A stretch of DNA of 64,000 bases, taken from Marisa cornuarietis (Eukaryota > Mollusca > Gastropoda > Architaenioglossa > Ampullariidae). Of the stretch, positions 47,001-58,014 are shown piece by piece. Position numbers and translations under genes: made by a program. The notes beneath the pieces are model-generated. The model saw only the letters and a list, made by a program, of their open reading frames with translations, was not told the origin of the DNA and made no database searches. Every line of letters begins with the position of its first letter. Within the stretch, counting starts at the first letter, position 1. Location: contig SMMW01000614.1 in NCBI GenBank assembly GCA_004794655.1, positions 5,292,501 to 5,356,500 on the forward strand, written 5' to 3'.

Positions 47001-49638
47001 ACAGTGAAAACGCAATGTGCTTTCTGGTTAGGACTTAAAACCTATCTCTTTTGGAAATACCTACTGTAATCAGTTTATCCTGTTACTTTCTCCGCCTTCT
47101 CCTCTCCATGTTCTTTCATGTTCCTGGCTATGTTCACGGTGCATGTATGTTTGTATGATTGCTGATTGTGATGCTTTTCGCTGTCATAGGACACTACCTC
47201 CTGCCCTTTAAATCATGTAAAGCGTACTGAACTTGCCTCACTGTGGGGAAATGCACTACATAAATCCTATTATTATTATTAGAACTCTTTGAAACAATTA
47301 CAATTCACTTGCATTTTAAAGCTACAAAAATATAAATATTATCTCTGATGGAGTCTGTCACATCTCACAAACTGATGAAAGAAATTCCATGGACAATAAT
47401 GACTTTTACAGGTTATTAGTTCTATATCCACAAAAATTTAAGCAACTTTCACAAATTTCCACGAAAAGCTTGCAAACATGCATTAATGGTAAAATAATTT
47501 TGAAAATTTTTTTTTTGTATTTTTTTTATCCTTCAGTATACATACCCTCTAGGTAGTCAGCCACTTCTGCGGGATCCAAAGCGGTGTAGTATGTCTGTAG
47601 CAAAGGGATCAAGCAATTATAGTTTGCTGCAAATACAACCAACCTGCTAGTCAGATTGTTCTTATAATAGCTAAAAAGCACAGATGTACACATGCATGTA
47701 AAGAGGTATTATATGAAGTCCAGCTGAAACAGAATAGTAAATGAATAGGAACATGTATATATATATACACACTTGCACATTGATATATATTGGTGTGTGT
47801 GTGTGTGTGTGTGTGTGCACAACAGCATTGATAAAGCAGCAAGGAGGAGCTGAGATGGGCACACCTCTCACATAATGCTGGCCTTAAGAAAAGTGAAGTC
47901 CTTAATATCTCACTCCTCAATGAAGTTAGGAGACAGCCTTAACTCTTTTTTTCTTTAACAACAACATTCACAATTACACGTCAACTTTCATTATAGATTC
48001 AACCTACCCTGCCTGTAGATATGGAAACACATGTGAAGAATGGCCTAAAACGCGGGCATAAAGTCATCAGTCATACCACTTTCAAAGAAAGAAAACCCTT
48101 GTCAGTACCAATCATATGGAAGAATCAGCCAACACTTCCTTCTAGCAACAGTAAAACTAAAAGCTTGGCTGGACTGACCATCTGAGCTGGCACAACACTC
48201 TATGACCATCTTTCAAAGCACTTTTGAGTGAAGCCAACACCATGGTGGACAAAAGAAGAACTGGCTGGCAAACAAAAGGGAGTGGACTGACAATACCATG
48301 CAGGACCTGCTGGCAACCACTAAAAAGGCCTCTGTGGTAAGCTTTGTCAGCAGCTATATTTGTCTAGCACTCTCTTCTTCATTCCCTGATCCCCCAGTAA
48401 TAAGCCCATCAGTACAGGACAAGGGAATTAATGAACAAATAAATGATTAGGCACCTAACAACACTTAAAATCTTTGCCACTGTCAACTGCGTCCTTCATC
48501 ATCATAACAGTATACTGAACTGAATAGCACATGCTTACCTTTTCAAATCGAAACTTCTCATGAATAATTAGAGGAAAAACAGAAGTGAGACACCTTGTGT
48601 TGCGGTACTGCCCAAACATTGATATGCTAAGGTACACATCTTCTTTGCTAGGCAACCAAACACCAGGTGCTGACACCTGTTAGCAAAAAAAGAATATCAG
48701 TGACAAATGCTGATGGGTAATCCGTTCCAATTTGATGGGGCTTAAGGAAGAAATAAATCTGTTAAAATGTTGTCATATTGCCATATATGATGTACAAACA
48801 TCATTTAACAAATTGTTAAGACATTTACTGACAGACTGGAGCATAAACATCAGTCAAAAGATTTGATCCTTAATATGGGTTAATATTTTCGTAAAGACCA
48901 CTAAATGCCCATAGATATATGCAAAAGTATGAAAATGCATGTGTTAAAAATATTAATGCATGCAAACAGACATGCACAAATGTACATATCACATGCATGT
49001 ACATGCACACAAACACAGAGAACATATTGATTTATAACCGATTAAAGCTCAAGACAAGAGCTATACATGATAAGTTAATTTAGAGCGATTTGATCCAGTT
49101 TTGAAGAAAGATTACTAATGTGGTTGTAAAAAAAGACTAGACAAAACTGACACCATATCTATTTCTAGAGAACCTTTCAAGAGAATTTATATTTCATATC
49201 TCCACCTTATTTATGAAACCGCCATTACTTGGCGAGTGGTAGTTTTAATTTAGATAAATCTTTATTTTGGGGAAAAGAAAAACATATGCAAAATAATTCT
49301 GTTACATGATCCATAAAAAGCTATTTGCAAAGTATTCGCGAAAGTCAATAAGTCAGCAATAGTAAACCACTAAATTTTTTATTTGTGTGTGTGTGTGCGC
49401 GCGCGCGTGTGCGTCGGGTGTGTTTACAAGTGTATGATAGATTTGATGGTAATGCTTTTAAAGTGTCTTCTACTTTATACGATGAGCGGGTCACCGATGA
49501 ACATGACAGGGCTTGTTTACTGATTTCCCCAAATGTGAGGGCATTTCATTAATTCTGTAAAAAATTTCCCCGTAAATAAATCAAACTCACCGCATGAATA
49601 GTTACATCTGCAATACAGCGCAAAGCTCTTCTGGACAT
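37604..49638 (-). CDS. SPATA6: SPATA6 (spermatogenesis-associated protein 6), complete, 12 exons, 430 aa
   Basis: In mammals SPATA6 is needed to build the sperm connecting piece that joins head and tail. Exons (minus): 49638-49591, 48676-48539, 47594-47546, 46647-46475, 46220-46122, 45661-45609, 44637-44550, 43983-43887, 42563-42502, 41695-41620, 41096-40867, 37783-37604. All are GT..AG and in phase, totalling 1293 nt. The N-terminal SPATA6 domain covers about residues 1-155. It contains PGVWLPSKEDVYLSISMFGQ, CLTSVFPLIIHEKFRFEK, ALDPAEVADYLEDE, REFLYPYPSLAP and TVAFPGISPKLEF, closely matching the vertebrate family. The middle is basic and Ser/Arg-rich (ERRTYRKSRRSPTRRLRR), then acidic (DLGDIDLDLD). 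The C-terminus has SHREVFKNNLGKIYNRLYRT. Vertebrate SPATA6 is somewhat longer. The paralogue SPATA6L is an alternative name; the gene may represent the single ancestral form. Introns hold LINE, SINE and foldback insertions. Confidence 0.94.
37980..38044. repeat. (AC)n microsatellite
   Basis: Uninterrupted AC run in the last SPATA6 intron. Confidence 0.95.
38500..39990 (+). pseudogene. Decayed LINE (RT and C-terminal region) in a SPATA6 intron
   Basis: Plus-strand pieces in several frames follow the order of a non-LTR pol. NNYRGISLLSIV and then LFARVLLTRLQKLADHVYQE (RT, from about 38753) come first. ELEAVHKFTYFGSPITDN follows (about 39146-39199), then CIPKDIFYGELASGSRTTG (from 39423). A C-terminal RAHRKERRHSINSN with scattered Cys and His follows at 39630-39770. 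There are many stops and deletions. It lies antisense to SPATA6, in the same intron as the foldback element. Confidence 0.75.
40161..40668. mobile_element. Foldback transposon (MITE-like), 508 bp, between TTAA sites
   Basis: Almost the whole element is one inverted repeat. Left arm words such as GGTAGATATAGGCGATATAA, TTAATTAATTATCCG, CGCACCTGCGATGAACGAGC and GTGTACTACGTCACG recur inverted in the right arm. The centre is a perfect 23-bp stem (40411-40433 with 40457-40479) around a 23-base loop. The left arm has an extra block of about 50 bases (about 40350-40400) missing on the right. TTAA lies directly outside both ends (40157-40160 and 40669-40672), with ends AGGCCAACCTG and AGACTAACCTG. TTAA duplication points to a piggyBac- or Kolobok-type transposase acting in trans. 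It sits in the last SPATA6 intron. Confidence 0.85.
42822..43195 (+). mobile_element. LINE 3' tail (L2/CR1-like), copy in a SPATA6 intron
   Basis: Matches the tails at 22099 and 46907: CTCTGGAATGCCCTGCC (WNSLP region), GGACTTAAAAACTTCTCTC, AGAAATACCTACTG, a GT run, and TTGAGCTTGCC then AAAATGCACTAAATAATG. Strongly 5'-truncated. Confidence 0.75.
45130..45315 (-). mobile_element. tRNA-derived SINE, near full length
   Basis: On the minus strand it starts with GGTGGCGCAACGGTTAGCGC, a polymerase III box A, followed about 50 bases later by a box-B-like GTTCTCGTCTCG. The body (GGGCTGGCTGCCTTGCC, GCCTTAGTTGCTGGCTC) is shared with the copies at 5811 and 57850. It ends in AAAACACTAATT and an A-run (T-run on plus, 45130-45138). 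The tRNA-like head, body and A-rich end are the standard SINE layout. Confidence 0.8.
46907..47283 (+). mobile_element. LINE 3' tail (L2/CR1-like), copy in a SPATA6 intron
   Basis: Contains CATATATCAGACTGGAGA, TTTGGAATTCCCTGCC, GGACTTAAAACCTATCTC, TTGGAAATACCTACTGTAAT and the end GCACTACATAAATCC followed by TATTATTATTA. This is the clearest 3' terminus of the family in the window. Confidence 0.8.
47792..47818. repeat. (GT)n microsatellite
   Basis: Short GT run preceded by TATATA repeats in a SPATA6 intron. Confidence 0.85.
47845..47905 (+). mobile_element. Fragment related to the SINE at 55292
   Basis: GGGCACACCTCTCACATAAT and GCTGGCCTTAAGAAAAGTGA resemble GGGCACCACACTCACAATAA and GCTGGCCCCAAGAAATCCAC in the SINE at 55292. 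Only this short part is present. Confidence 0.45.
48130..48370 (+). pseudogene. LINE C-terminal fragment in a SPATA6 intron
   Basis: Shares the order KRRTGWQTK.EWTDNTMQDLL-like after gap-tolerant translation with the LINE at 21330-22098, whose equivalent is GGRRRGGQRKSWL..VQDWT..PVQDLL. A small remnant with no open frame of length. Confidence 0.55.
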
Positions 49639-50279
49639 GATGTAAAAGTCTGTGTGATGTATAAGCTACAACAAGACTGTTAATCGTGATGCCACAGCCT
49701 CTTGCCTGCGTTCAGCAATACTTTAGCCCCGTTGCAAAGGACGCATTACACTAACCTAACGATTTGGGTGCCGGGGGAGTTCTCATGAGCTAGTAATTTC
49801 GTAGAAGAATAGAAAGTAAACTACATTTTCAGTTTATTTTATTAAATATTAGATTTAATTAATGTTTGGACATAAAAAATTGATTTGATGCACTCGTTAT
49901 ATATATAGAAATCTGATTTTCTTTTATTTTAGTTACACAGCAATACATTCTCCCTCTCTTCCCGAGGATTCTCATAGAGTTCACGTAAGTTTAAGTATCC
50001 AATGGCGCTTTACATGTAAAGCCCATGACAGGAATTTTCTTTCAAAGAAAATACAGTTAGTTCTTAAGTTGTGAAAAACATTTTCATGAAACGTTATTAA
50101 AAGTAAAAATATGATCAATCGTAGAAGGAAAGAACTTTAATTATATATATATGTATTGTTCCACGAAATATGCGTTTTATCCTCTAGTCACGTAGATTCT
50201 CGCAAGATTCCGAAAGGTAACAGCACAGAGATTGTGGTAGTATCTCCTTGTTTTGCAGAAACTTCAGGCTGGGGAAAAG
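49639..50279. promoter_or_regulatory. Divergent promoter region between SPATA6 and FAM32A
   Basis: Only 641 bp separate the SPATA6 ATG (minus) from the FAM32A ATG (plus), and no other gene lies between. The sequence is AT-rich without a clear TATA box at either side. The 5' UTRs and any shared promoter must lie here unless there are unseen non-coding exons. Confidence 0.55.
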
Positions 50280-53022
50280 ATGTCTTCTTACGAGTCGGTA
50301 CAAAAAAGTACATTAAAACTTAAGGGTGTCGCCGATCATGGGTCGAAAAAGTACGTTTTGGTATTGATATTTAAATGGTTAATTTGAAATGAAGCATACC
50401 TAGTGAACGCAAGAGAGTGATTGTGTGAATGGGAGTGGGTCTACTGTGCGTATATTTGTGTGTATGGGAGAGCTATTGTTGGTAAAATGTGGCCATTATC
50501 AAGTCAAGTTCCTCGTGCTATGTCACTTGGCAAATAAAAGGAATTATTATTATTATTATGAAGAATAACGTTTGAAATTGAAGATATATTTCTGTATAAT
50601 GATATGGACCATGTCTTTGTTTCCATTGATTTCATAACTGTTGATAGTTTGGTAGGTAATAATTTTGGCCTTGTGTTGGAATGTAGATTAAACAGTAGAA
50701 ATAGTCGTAGACATAAACTTTACGAAAAAATGATATAGCGTAATTACATTTACTTAATAAAAACACACACAAACTGTCCATCAATGTTCACATTTCAGTG
50801 AACGCGATTAACGTGCAGTTTATGTCTCACAGAAAAAGTCCATGGCAGAGTTAATAACACATTGCAATTCCTTTGTTTATTGTTAATAGTTATACAGCCA
50901 AGCATAGAGATCTCAACGATTCAGTCATTTTTACAGAGTTATCTGACATTTAATTTCAAGATACAGCCTTCAAATTCATAATAAGACATTTTATTCATGA
51001 CATGGACTGTTTTGGCAAGTATTGTTATAATTTTCCATTTCTAGAGATTTTTTTTATCTTGCAATAGAAATGATTTAATTTTGTGTTGTCTATGCCATTG
51101 ATTGATTGTAGGTTGTGAAATAAAATATTTAAGTAGCTCTTATCTTTCAACCAATGGTTTCTTTCACTTGTACACACATATCTATATATATATATGTGTG
51201 TGTTTTGGTTTGGTTTGACAGGAAGAAGTCAAGAGAAAAGAAAAAGAAAGAGCTGAAGGAGTCTTTGGAACAAGAATTAGAACAGGAGGCAGCAGTTTTA
51301 AAGATTTCAAAGAAAACAAAAGCAGAAAATGCATTTGAAAGAGCAAAAATGAAAAAGGTGAATGTGCTACTGCTATTTGTTTTATGTTTTTTATGTCTTC
51401 CTGTGCCTGACTAGCTTGTTTCTAACAAACATAGTCATATGTCTTTTCTAATTAGTAGACTGCCTCCATTTAAACTTTGTTTCTATTCACTGTTTTCTTA
51501 TTTCCCTAGTACTGTACTTAAACATTGTAAGTGATATGGATGTTTATATGTATTACAGTATGTATATATGTATTTTAACAGTTGGAAGAGCAAATGATTG
51601 AAAGAGCCAGAAGAACTCATAAAGACCGAATTATGGTAAGTCTCGTTAAATTATCACATTCTTGTTTCATGAACATGCAATGTGCAAGAATTGTTAGATT
51701 GTGCATGCAGCGCTTAGTTCTGTTCATTTTGACCATTTTTTTTCCCTCGTTACATGTTAGGATCTTTCTCCCTTGCTACCTTTCTCATCTTTTCCCTTAA
51801 AAAAAAATAGTGGACGTGGGGAATACCTACAAATTTACTGCTTGTTCACTTTTTGGATACTTGAGCTTCATAGCTATTGGTATTCCATGTAGCTGTCACA
51901 CCATACCTTCAAGCATTGTTGTGAATTACATTACACATCAAGCGGTACATAGTTTCAGTGCCTACTTGAAGAGAAAAGAAAATTGTGATTTATGTAAAAA
52001 GAACAATCCTTTTAGATAGATTATGCGTGGTTTTAATTCTATTGCTAGGGTTACATGACTATATTTGTCAATTGCTGTTCTTTACTTTTTGGATAAATGT
52101 GTTTCTGTATTTAACCCTCTTAGCCCAGGATAAAAATATTTCTATGTTCAAAAACATGGGCTTAAAATTTACGATTTTGAAGACGATAGTGAAACTGCAG
52201 AGCCACGCTCGTGGAGCACGAGCCATGATAGTAAGCGTATCGTTGCTCATTGTGCTCTGCCAGTAGGGCCACAATCGTGCAAAGAGAAAATCACGATCGT
52301 GGAGCAGAGCCACTATCGTGGCTCATCGCACTCTGCCGGGTAAACCAGTAAACTGGCTCTTCGGGCTCAGCGGGTTAAGTGCCTAATGTTTCCAGTAGTT
52401 CTTTTTATTTATTTAGTATCTGAGCATACAGGTTTAACTGCCTTGAGGAATTAGTACAGTTTATAGGAAATAGTATATACTCTTCACAAAAAGTTAATGG
52501 TTGCAGCTTTTAATGTACAGAACATAAATTAAAGCCTGTAGTAAAGCACTGTTTAATGAACTTGGAAATGAGGAGTGTGACTGTACCCTGCACTTAACTG
52601 ACCCATATTTAAGGCATTGTCCCACAATGCTTTTAAAAACACATGACACATATGAAAAGTAAAATGCAGCTGTACTGGTCAGCCAAACCTGTCACTGCAG
52701 AAAGTGTGCATTATGCTTATGCAAATCATGGATAGTGCTTATATGTTTGGGAAAGAACAGGAATTGGGACTCACGAGCCATGTGGCAAGATTTGAAATGA
52801 CTGGCATGTGAACAATTTACCTAACCTTTTCCTGCAGGATTATGTTAATGTGGTTGGTAAGAGTTGAAATCCCATTTTCCATGCTTTGGCAAGTTCTAGC
52901 TGAAAGTTTAGCCTGCCTCATTAATAATCTTCCTGTATTCTCTTTTTCTGCAGGAATTCAACAAGAAGCTTGATTCACTCACTGAGCATTTCGACATACC
53001 CAAAGTGAGCTGGACAAAATGA
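50280..53022 (+). CDS. FAM32A: FAM32A, complete, 4 exons, 109 aa
   Basis: FAM32A is a small nuclear protein found in the catalytic spliceosome, where it is reported to help stabilise the 5' exon. Exons are 50280-50350, 51222-51357, 51582-51635 and 52954-53022, all GT..AG and in phase, totalling 330 nt. The protein begins MSSYESVQKSTLKLKGVAD, has a Lys/Arg/Glu-rich helical middle (KKKSREKKKKELKES; AENAFERAKMKK; LEEQMIERARRTHKDRIM), and ends EFNKKLDSLTEHFDIPKVSW plus TK. The C-terminal HFDIPKVSWTK is a family signature. Length agrees with human FAM32A (about 112 aa). AATAAA words are at 53129-53134 and 53345-53350. The gene is divergent from SPATA6 and convergent with the ERICH1-like gene. Confidence 0.96.
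50395..50562 (+). mobile_element. Retroelement 3' tail in FAM32A intron 1
   Basis: A short segment ending GGCAAATAAAAGGAATTATTATTATTATT, the kind of ATT-repeat tail seen on the LINE copies here. The body does not match the other copies clearly. Confidence 0.35.
52115..52374. mobile_element. Non-autonomous DNA element flanked by TTAA, 260 bp
   Basis: TTAA sits at 52111-52114 and 52375-52378. The ends are inverted: CCCTCTTAGCCC at the left against CCCGCTGAGCCC read inward from the right. TTAA target sites with CCC-starting ends fit piggyBac-type elements. The interior holds repeated words around GATCGTGGAGCAGAGCCACTATCGTGGCTC. It lies in FAM32A intron 3 and has no coding capacity. Confidence 0.65.
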
Positions 53023-53350
53023 GCACATGCTTCTTTGGTGGATTTTTTTGTTGGTTGTTTTTATCACTTGCTCAGAGGTGAGTGGTGTTTGGCTGAGTGC
53101 TGCTGTTTCGGAATTGATGTATTTTGTCAATAAAAAGTGTATGTGCTTTGTTAATCTCTTTTTTTAAATGCCATGCCACATCAGGGATGCACTATATGGT
53201 TTTTGCATTTCAATTTGTGTGATTTTGGTAATATGGGGTCTGTTAAAAAAATGCGAAGTGAACTATGTCCAGGTTACCATTTCTCTTTTACAGATATAAG
53301 GATCTTTGTGATCACAACTGATAAGTACTCTCGTTTCATATGTAAATAAA

Positions 53351-55291
53351 CATTATCATTGACATGAGTTATTGTTGCATGTGGTTCTTGTTCAGCTGGC
53401 ATATGGCCTATAAATCATCAAGTCAAACCTAATAATTTTCTTGAAATAAAAACTTTATTATCTAAAAATCTTGTACTTTTTATCGTAAAAGACAAGTGAG
53501 TGTTCTTGGTTTTAAAATAAAGTTCCAAGGACAGAAAAATCACTGTGCACTATAAAGAGTGATCATTTGAATGAGGTGGTGGGAGACTTTCACAATGTCC
53601 GAAACATACATGCAGTAACGTAGTAGTGTCAACAGCATTATCCAACCAAACCTGTAACATTTCAAAAATCTGCGCACAAATTTACACTTACAGGCCCTCC
53701 ATCATAACTCCTTGAAACATGTTTCGTTACAGAGCCATGCCTTTAACGTCACTCCACCTCCTAAAAAGGATACAATGACTGCCAAATCCTAAAGGGTCTA
53801 ATAAGCTTATTGTAGCAGTTATTTTTGCACAGTTATAGTTGTATGGATTAGAGCAACCAGGATAAATATAAATATCCAAGCACACCAGGTATCTAAAAAA
53901 AAACTGATGTGACGAGTACAAAGTACATAACACAATAATACCTGATATACTAAAGTGATACAGAGTGTGCAAAGGCAGACTAAGTTCCTATTGTATGACA
54001 ACTTTCTACATTAACATGACAAAGCATAAGCTATTTATAACAATGAATGTAAAATATGGCACTTGAAAAATGTATTGGCATAAACAATATCTTGTGTAAA
54101 CCATCGTACATCAGAATTGTGGGAAGTTCCTGCATGTTAGCCACTGAAATGGATCAGTACATCTTGTTTGTTCCAGTGGTGAATAAGCTTCCATTTCACA
54201 CATGCACGTTCATTCAAACTCCTAAACATGTATTTATGGCCATCAATTTATCCTCCTCAATAGCTCCAAGGACAGCCATGAAAGCAAACAGATAACCAGA
54301 GTATAGGTTTACATAAACATTTTTGTTTCAAATGTACATGCTTGGTAGTTAATTTTTTCCTCAAAATGTGCCAGTAACCATGTCATGGGTGGCTTCTTAA
54401 CTTCACCTGTTCACTCCTTGCAAGATCGTTGTAATATTATATGACATTATACAATAAAACCATTTTCAAGACATAATTTAAAAATTGGAAAAATCTTTGC
54501 TATGCATACCAATTGAAAAAAATACCGTGCTTAGAGATTTAAGATTTAAAGAGGCATTGGTGTTACTGAACAAGACTTAAGGTTTGGTATAATAGTGCCC
54601 TGTATAGAATCTGAGTGCTTTGAAACTTATTTTGAGATTATGCAACTTAAAGTTAATGTACTACGTTAGGTTGGGAAGGAATGGTTTATACTGGGAAAGG
54701 GGGGTGAGGTCTGGCCTGACAAGTACCATCACTTCCCTCCTCTGGGTCAAACTATTCCTTCCTGCTGGACGGTGAATGTTTGGCTTTTAAACTGCCCATC
54801 AAAGCTGGTGAACCCTACTTACAGTTTTACACCACGAACAAGCAGTTTAGATGGAGTGATTAGTAAGCTAGATAGTGGTATTATTATATCAATATGATGT
54901 AAAAGCAGCAAAGTCAGATTAATCCCACTGAACTCCAGGTATTAAATCCCAAATCCACTATGAGCTAGTCACATCTCAATCTTATGCAGATGTCAAAATA
55001 TTATTAAGAGTGTGATGATCCTGCAAAGCCAAGCCCTTTTCCTGACTTTGACCTTGAAAACAAAAACCATTATCACATATCCACCTGAAAAAAGCCTCAC
55101 CTCTATAATAAAAGATGTATAAATGAGTGGCTAATACAATCACTTCTGGAAGTTTCTTAAAGGAGTTTTCTGAAAGCAGTGAAAAGTATGTTGTGCCTTC
55201 TATCTTCTTTCTAACTTCTACTAATAAAAACAAATAGCATTTCAAGCACCTTTTTCTCATGAATGCCTTTTTCGCGTATATGCTACATATA
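53351..55291. other. Intergenic DNA between convergent genes
   Basis: AT-rich, no exon recognised on either strand. A minus-strand AATAAA lies near 53456-53451. Part of this may be 3' UTR of the ERICH1-like gene if its tail is very long. Confidence 0.4.
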
Positions 55292-55535
55292 GCTGGGGAA
55301 GGAGATAGCCAAGTGGTTAAAGCATTGGTGTCCAAGGCCCGAGGTGTGCACATTAGCTTGTTTGATACCCCTTGTGGCAATACATTCCCCAAGTTGACCC
55401 TCCTGTTGAATATGTACCTGACCCCACGTAGGTTTTGGGAATGGAAAGACAGGGACAAAGAGGTGGTGGGCACCACACTCACAATAAAGCTGGCCCCAAG
55501 AAATCCACCCAATGACCAAAAGGTTCAGGGAGTAC
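55292..55535 (+). mobile_element. tRNA-derived SINE (second family)
   Basis: Starts GGAGATAGCCAAGTGGTTAA, a polymerase III box A as in Ser/Leu-type tRNAs. A box-B-like TTTGATACCCC follows about 55 bases later, then an unrelated body containing AAAGCTGGCCCCAAGAAATCC. The body differs from the SINE at 45130, so this is another family. A fragment lies at 47845. Confidence 0.7.
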
Positions 55536-56214
55536 CATTACCTCCCACAAGTATAGCTATAAAACAGAATGGTTTCATTCTGCATGTAGTTATTAACACT
55601 AGAATCTGTTTTACCAAACAAAAGAGACTATGGTCACACAGGCCAGCTCTAAAAAATTTTAACTCTTCCTGTACAGTCTGCAGTTGCAAATGGGAATGTC
55701 TTCATAGCTACAGCTCAATCGTGTCAATATGTCCATATCGAATAAGTTAATACAATGGGATGCTTTGAAATACCAGCTGAAGCACCATTATGTTAGATAC
55801 TGTATTATGTGAATTGTGAAATTTTTATTCCAATCTGTGTGCTTTAGAGATGCACACTACGGATGAGCAGGTGTCTTCACATGTTAATGATTTTTTATAA
55901 ACATTTAATGGGGAGAGGGTGGTGACATATTTTTCAGTTAGTAAATGTTTAAGTAGATTTTTGTAAAGCACCATGAGCTTGACTTACTTTGGGGAGCAGC
56001 GCTATATAAGTTCTATGAGTATTATCAGCATTTACTCATTGTAGAAACATTAAAATGTCTTATCTGTGTGTCTACCTTTCCAATGCTTTCAGAAGAATAC
56101 TCCTAAAACTTATTAACTTATTAAAAAATAACATGCTCACTTAAAAAAATATCAACAAACCATGAACTGCATAAGACTTAAAAACTTCACATGAAACTGT
56201 AATGTGCTGTATGG
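55536..56214. other. Intergenic DNA with a retroelement tail
   Basis: Mostly featureless. At 55960-56015 the sequence TAAAGCACCATGAGCTTGAC ... GCAGCGCTATATAAGTTC resembles the conserved LINE/SINE 3' tail seen elsewhere in the window. Confidence 0.4.
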
Positions 56215-56449
56215 CAGGTGTGCCCAACCTACAGCCCACAGGCCACATCCGGCCCGCGAAGGTGCCTCATGTGGCCCGCTTGTTTTGGCTTATGATTTCT
56301 TTCTAACCAAATCTTATGCTTTGGTATATCGCTGCATAATTTCGTTTTTAACACTGGCATGAATCTAGAAAAATTGCCATGTTCTGGCCTGCGAGATTTT
56401 ATATCATGTCGAGTGCAGCCCTTGGGCGAGAAAAGATTGGGCACCACTG
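56215..56449. mobile_element. hAT-type MITE, 235 bp
   Basis: Ends are inverted: CAGGTGTGCCCAACCT at the left against CAGTGGTGCCCAATC read inward from the right, both with the hAT CAG terminus. Flanking 8-mers CTGTATGG and CTGTAGTG match at six positions, consistent with an aged 8-bp duplication. The interior GGCCACATCCGGCCCGCGAA is typical of Charlie-like non-autonomous elements. Confidence 0.75.
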
Positions 56450-57849
56450 CTGTAGTGGACCTTTAGTGAGGATGGCAAAGTTTCAAACTAGGTGATGGTC
56501 TATTCTGAAGATCCTGAGGAAAAATGAGACATTTCAAGTGCAGGTGGAAGGCCTCTGGAAAATATCAAACCCAAAATGGATAAATATATAGCACCGATTT
56601 CCTCCAACTACCACACATCTTGTCTGATGGATTTGACACATCAAGTTACTCCCAAAACCAAGTACTGCCCAAAGGGAGATGATAGCTTAGTAATTTTTTT
56701 TAATATCTGGCATAGAAAATGTGACCCATGCATTCATTCATATTTTTGGAGGCCAAACCCCCATTGGCAAGGAAAATCTGTCACATTGGTTATTATTCAA
56801 GTTTGCAGCACTGCTGACAGCCTACGATCCCAATGATCACACACTTTTCAACACAGGAAATTTGATCACGGTATACCCTTAAAACCTCTTGTAATACACT
56901 GCCTCACACGTAAAGAACACAGAGACGTGTAATTTCTCTTTTGATGAAATACTTGCTGCATTGATGCCATGATGATCAGGTTGTTAGTTTATAATGCCAA
57001 CTCCAAATAATCAAAATCATGACAAGAAATGAATATTAAACAATCCAACAATCATAACTGATATACACATTGAGAAATGCAACATGGTAGCTTACAACAG
57101 TCAGCCATGAACAAACAAACTGAACTAGCAGAAAACAAACCTGAGATCAACTTCAACTAAGAGAAAAGAAAATTTCACTAAGATTCTGTCAGAAAACTGA
57201 TGTCAAACTTGACTAACAGTAGGGGATGTGGCAACAGAAAGCAACCTTCCAGCTTCTTGAATATACTGTGGTTTCAGGCACAGGTGTTGTTAACAAAATA
57301 TACTGTAGAGAAGGTACAAATATGCAAAGGATACTGAAGAGACTTAATAAGGGCATAAACTACCCGAAGAAGAAATGTCTCGACTGAATGAATTAAAAGG
57401 TAAAGACTATAGACGAAAGATGTAGCTGCTTTAAGGGCAAAACATGTGGTTCTCTAGGTTTAGCGCATAGTATATACAAAGTGGAGTTCATTCTCATTCC
57501 ATTTTCTTGTACCTTCCATGACAAATCAGCCAACCATTTGGTGCTGCATGGACAGCATTTGTTTTTCAGCTTTGGGCAAATTAGGCTTCAAACTTGCGAC
57601 CTTCTGCTTAAAAAAATGTTCACACAAACCACACAACTACAGAATCATCCTGGAAAGAAAACAAACAGAAACAAATCTTGGTACACAATCTTGCACACAG
57701 ATGATAAAAGTACGGAAATGAACAGAAGTGGGAACTGTATGATTTACAAAAGCAGATTAAGAAAGGACATCTGCTTGCATGAACGGCAGCAATGATGATG
57801 GTGCCAGAGTCAGCAGTCAGTTTAGAGGGTTGGAGGGCTGGGGTAAAAC
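56450..57849. other. Intergenic DNA
   Basis: No exon, RNA or repeat recognised. Confidence 0.4.
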
Positions 57850-58014
57850 TGATATTTTATGCTGAGCCAGTAATTAAGGCTACATCATGGCAAAGCAACT
57901 GTCCAGGTGACACATACAGAGAAAAAAGCAGCGTGCCCAAGGCGAGATCTGAACCCTGGAAGCCAATCTTCACAGGATTGGTGACAGGGATCTGTCGTTG
58001 TGCTATGGGACAGT
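57850..58014 (-). mobile_element. tRNA-derived SINE, copy 3 of the 45130 family
   Basis: Diverged copy with TGCTGAGCCAGTAATTAAGG, CAGAGAAAAAAGCAGCGTGC and TTCACAGGATTGGTGACAGG. These correspond in order to the copy at 45130-45315. The tRNA-like head is at its right end (minus orientation). Confidence 0.7.

Noticed and set aside
54982..55512. 176-codon minus-strand open frame
   Set aside because: It overlaps the tRNA-derived SINE at 55292 in antisense and has no splice or domain support.
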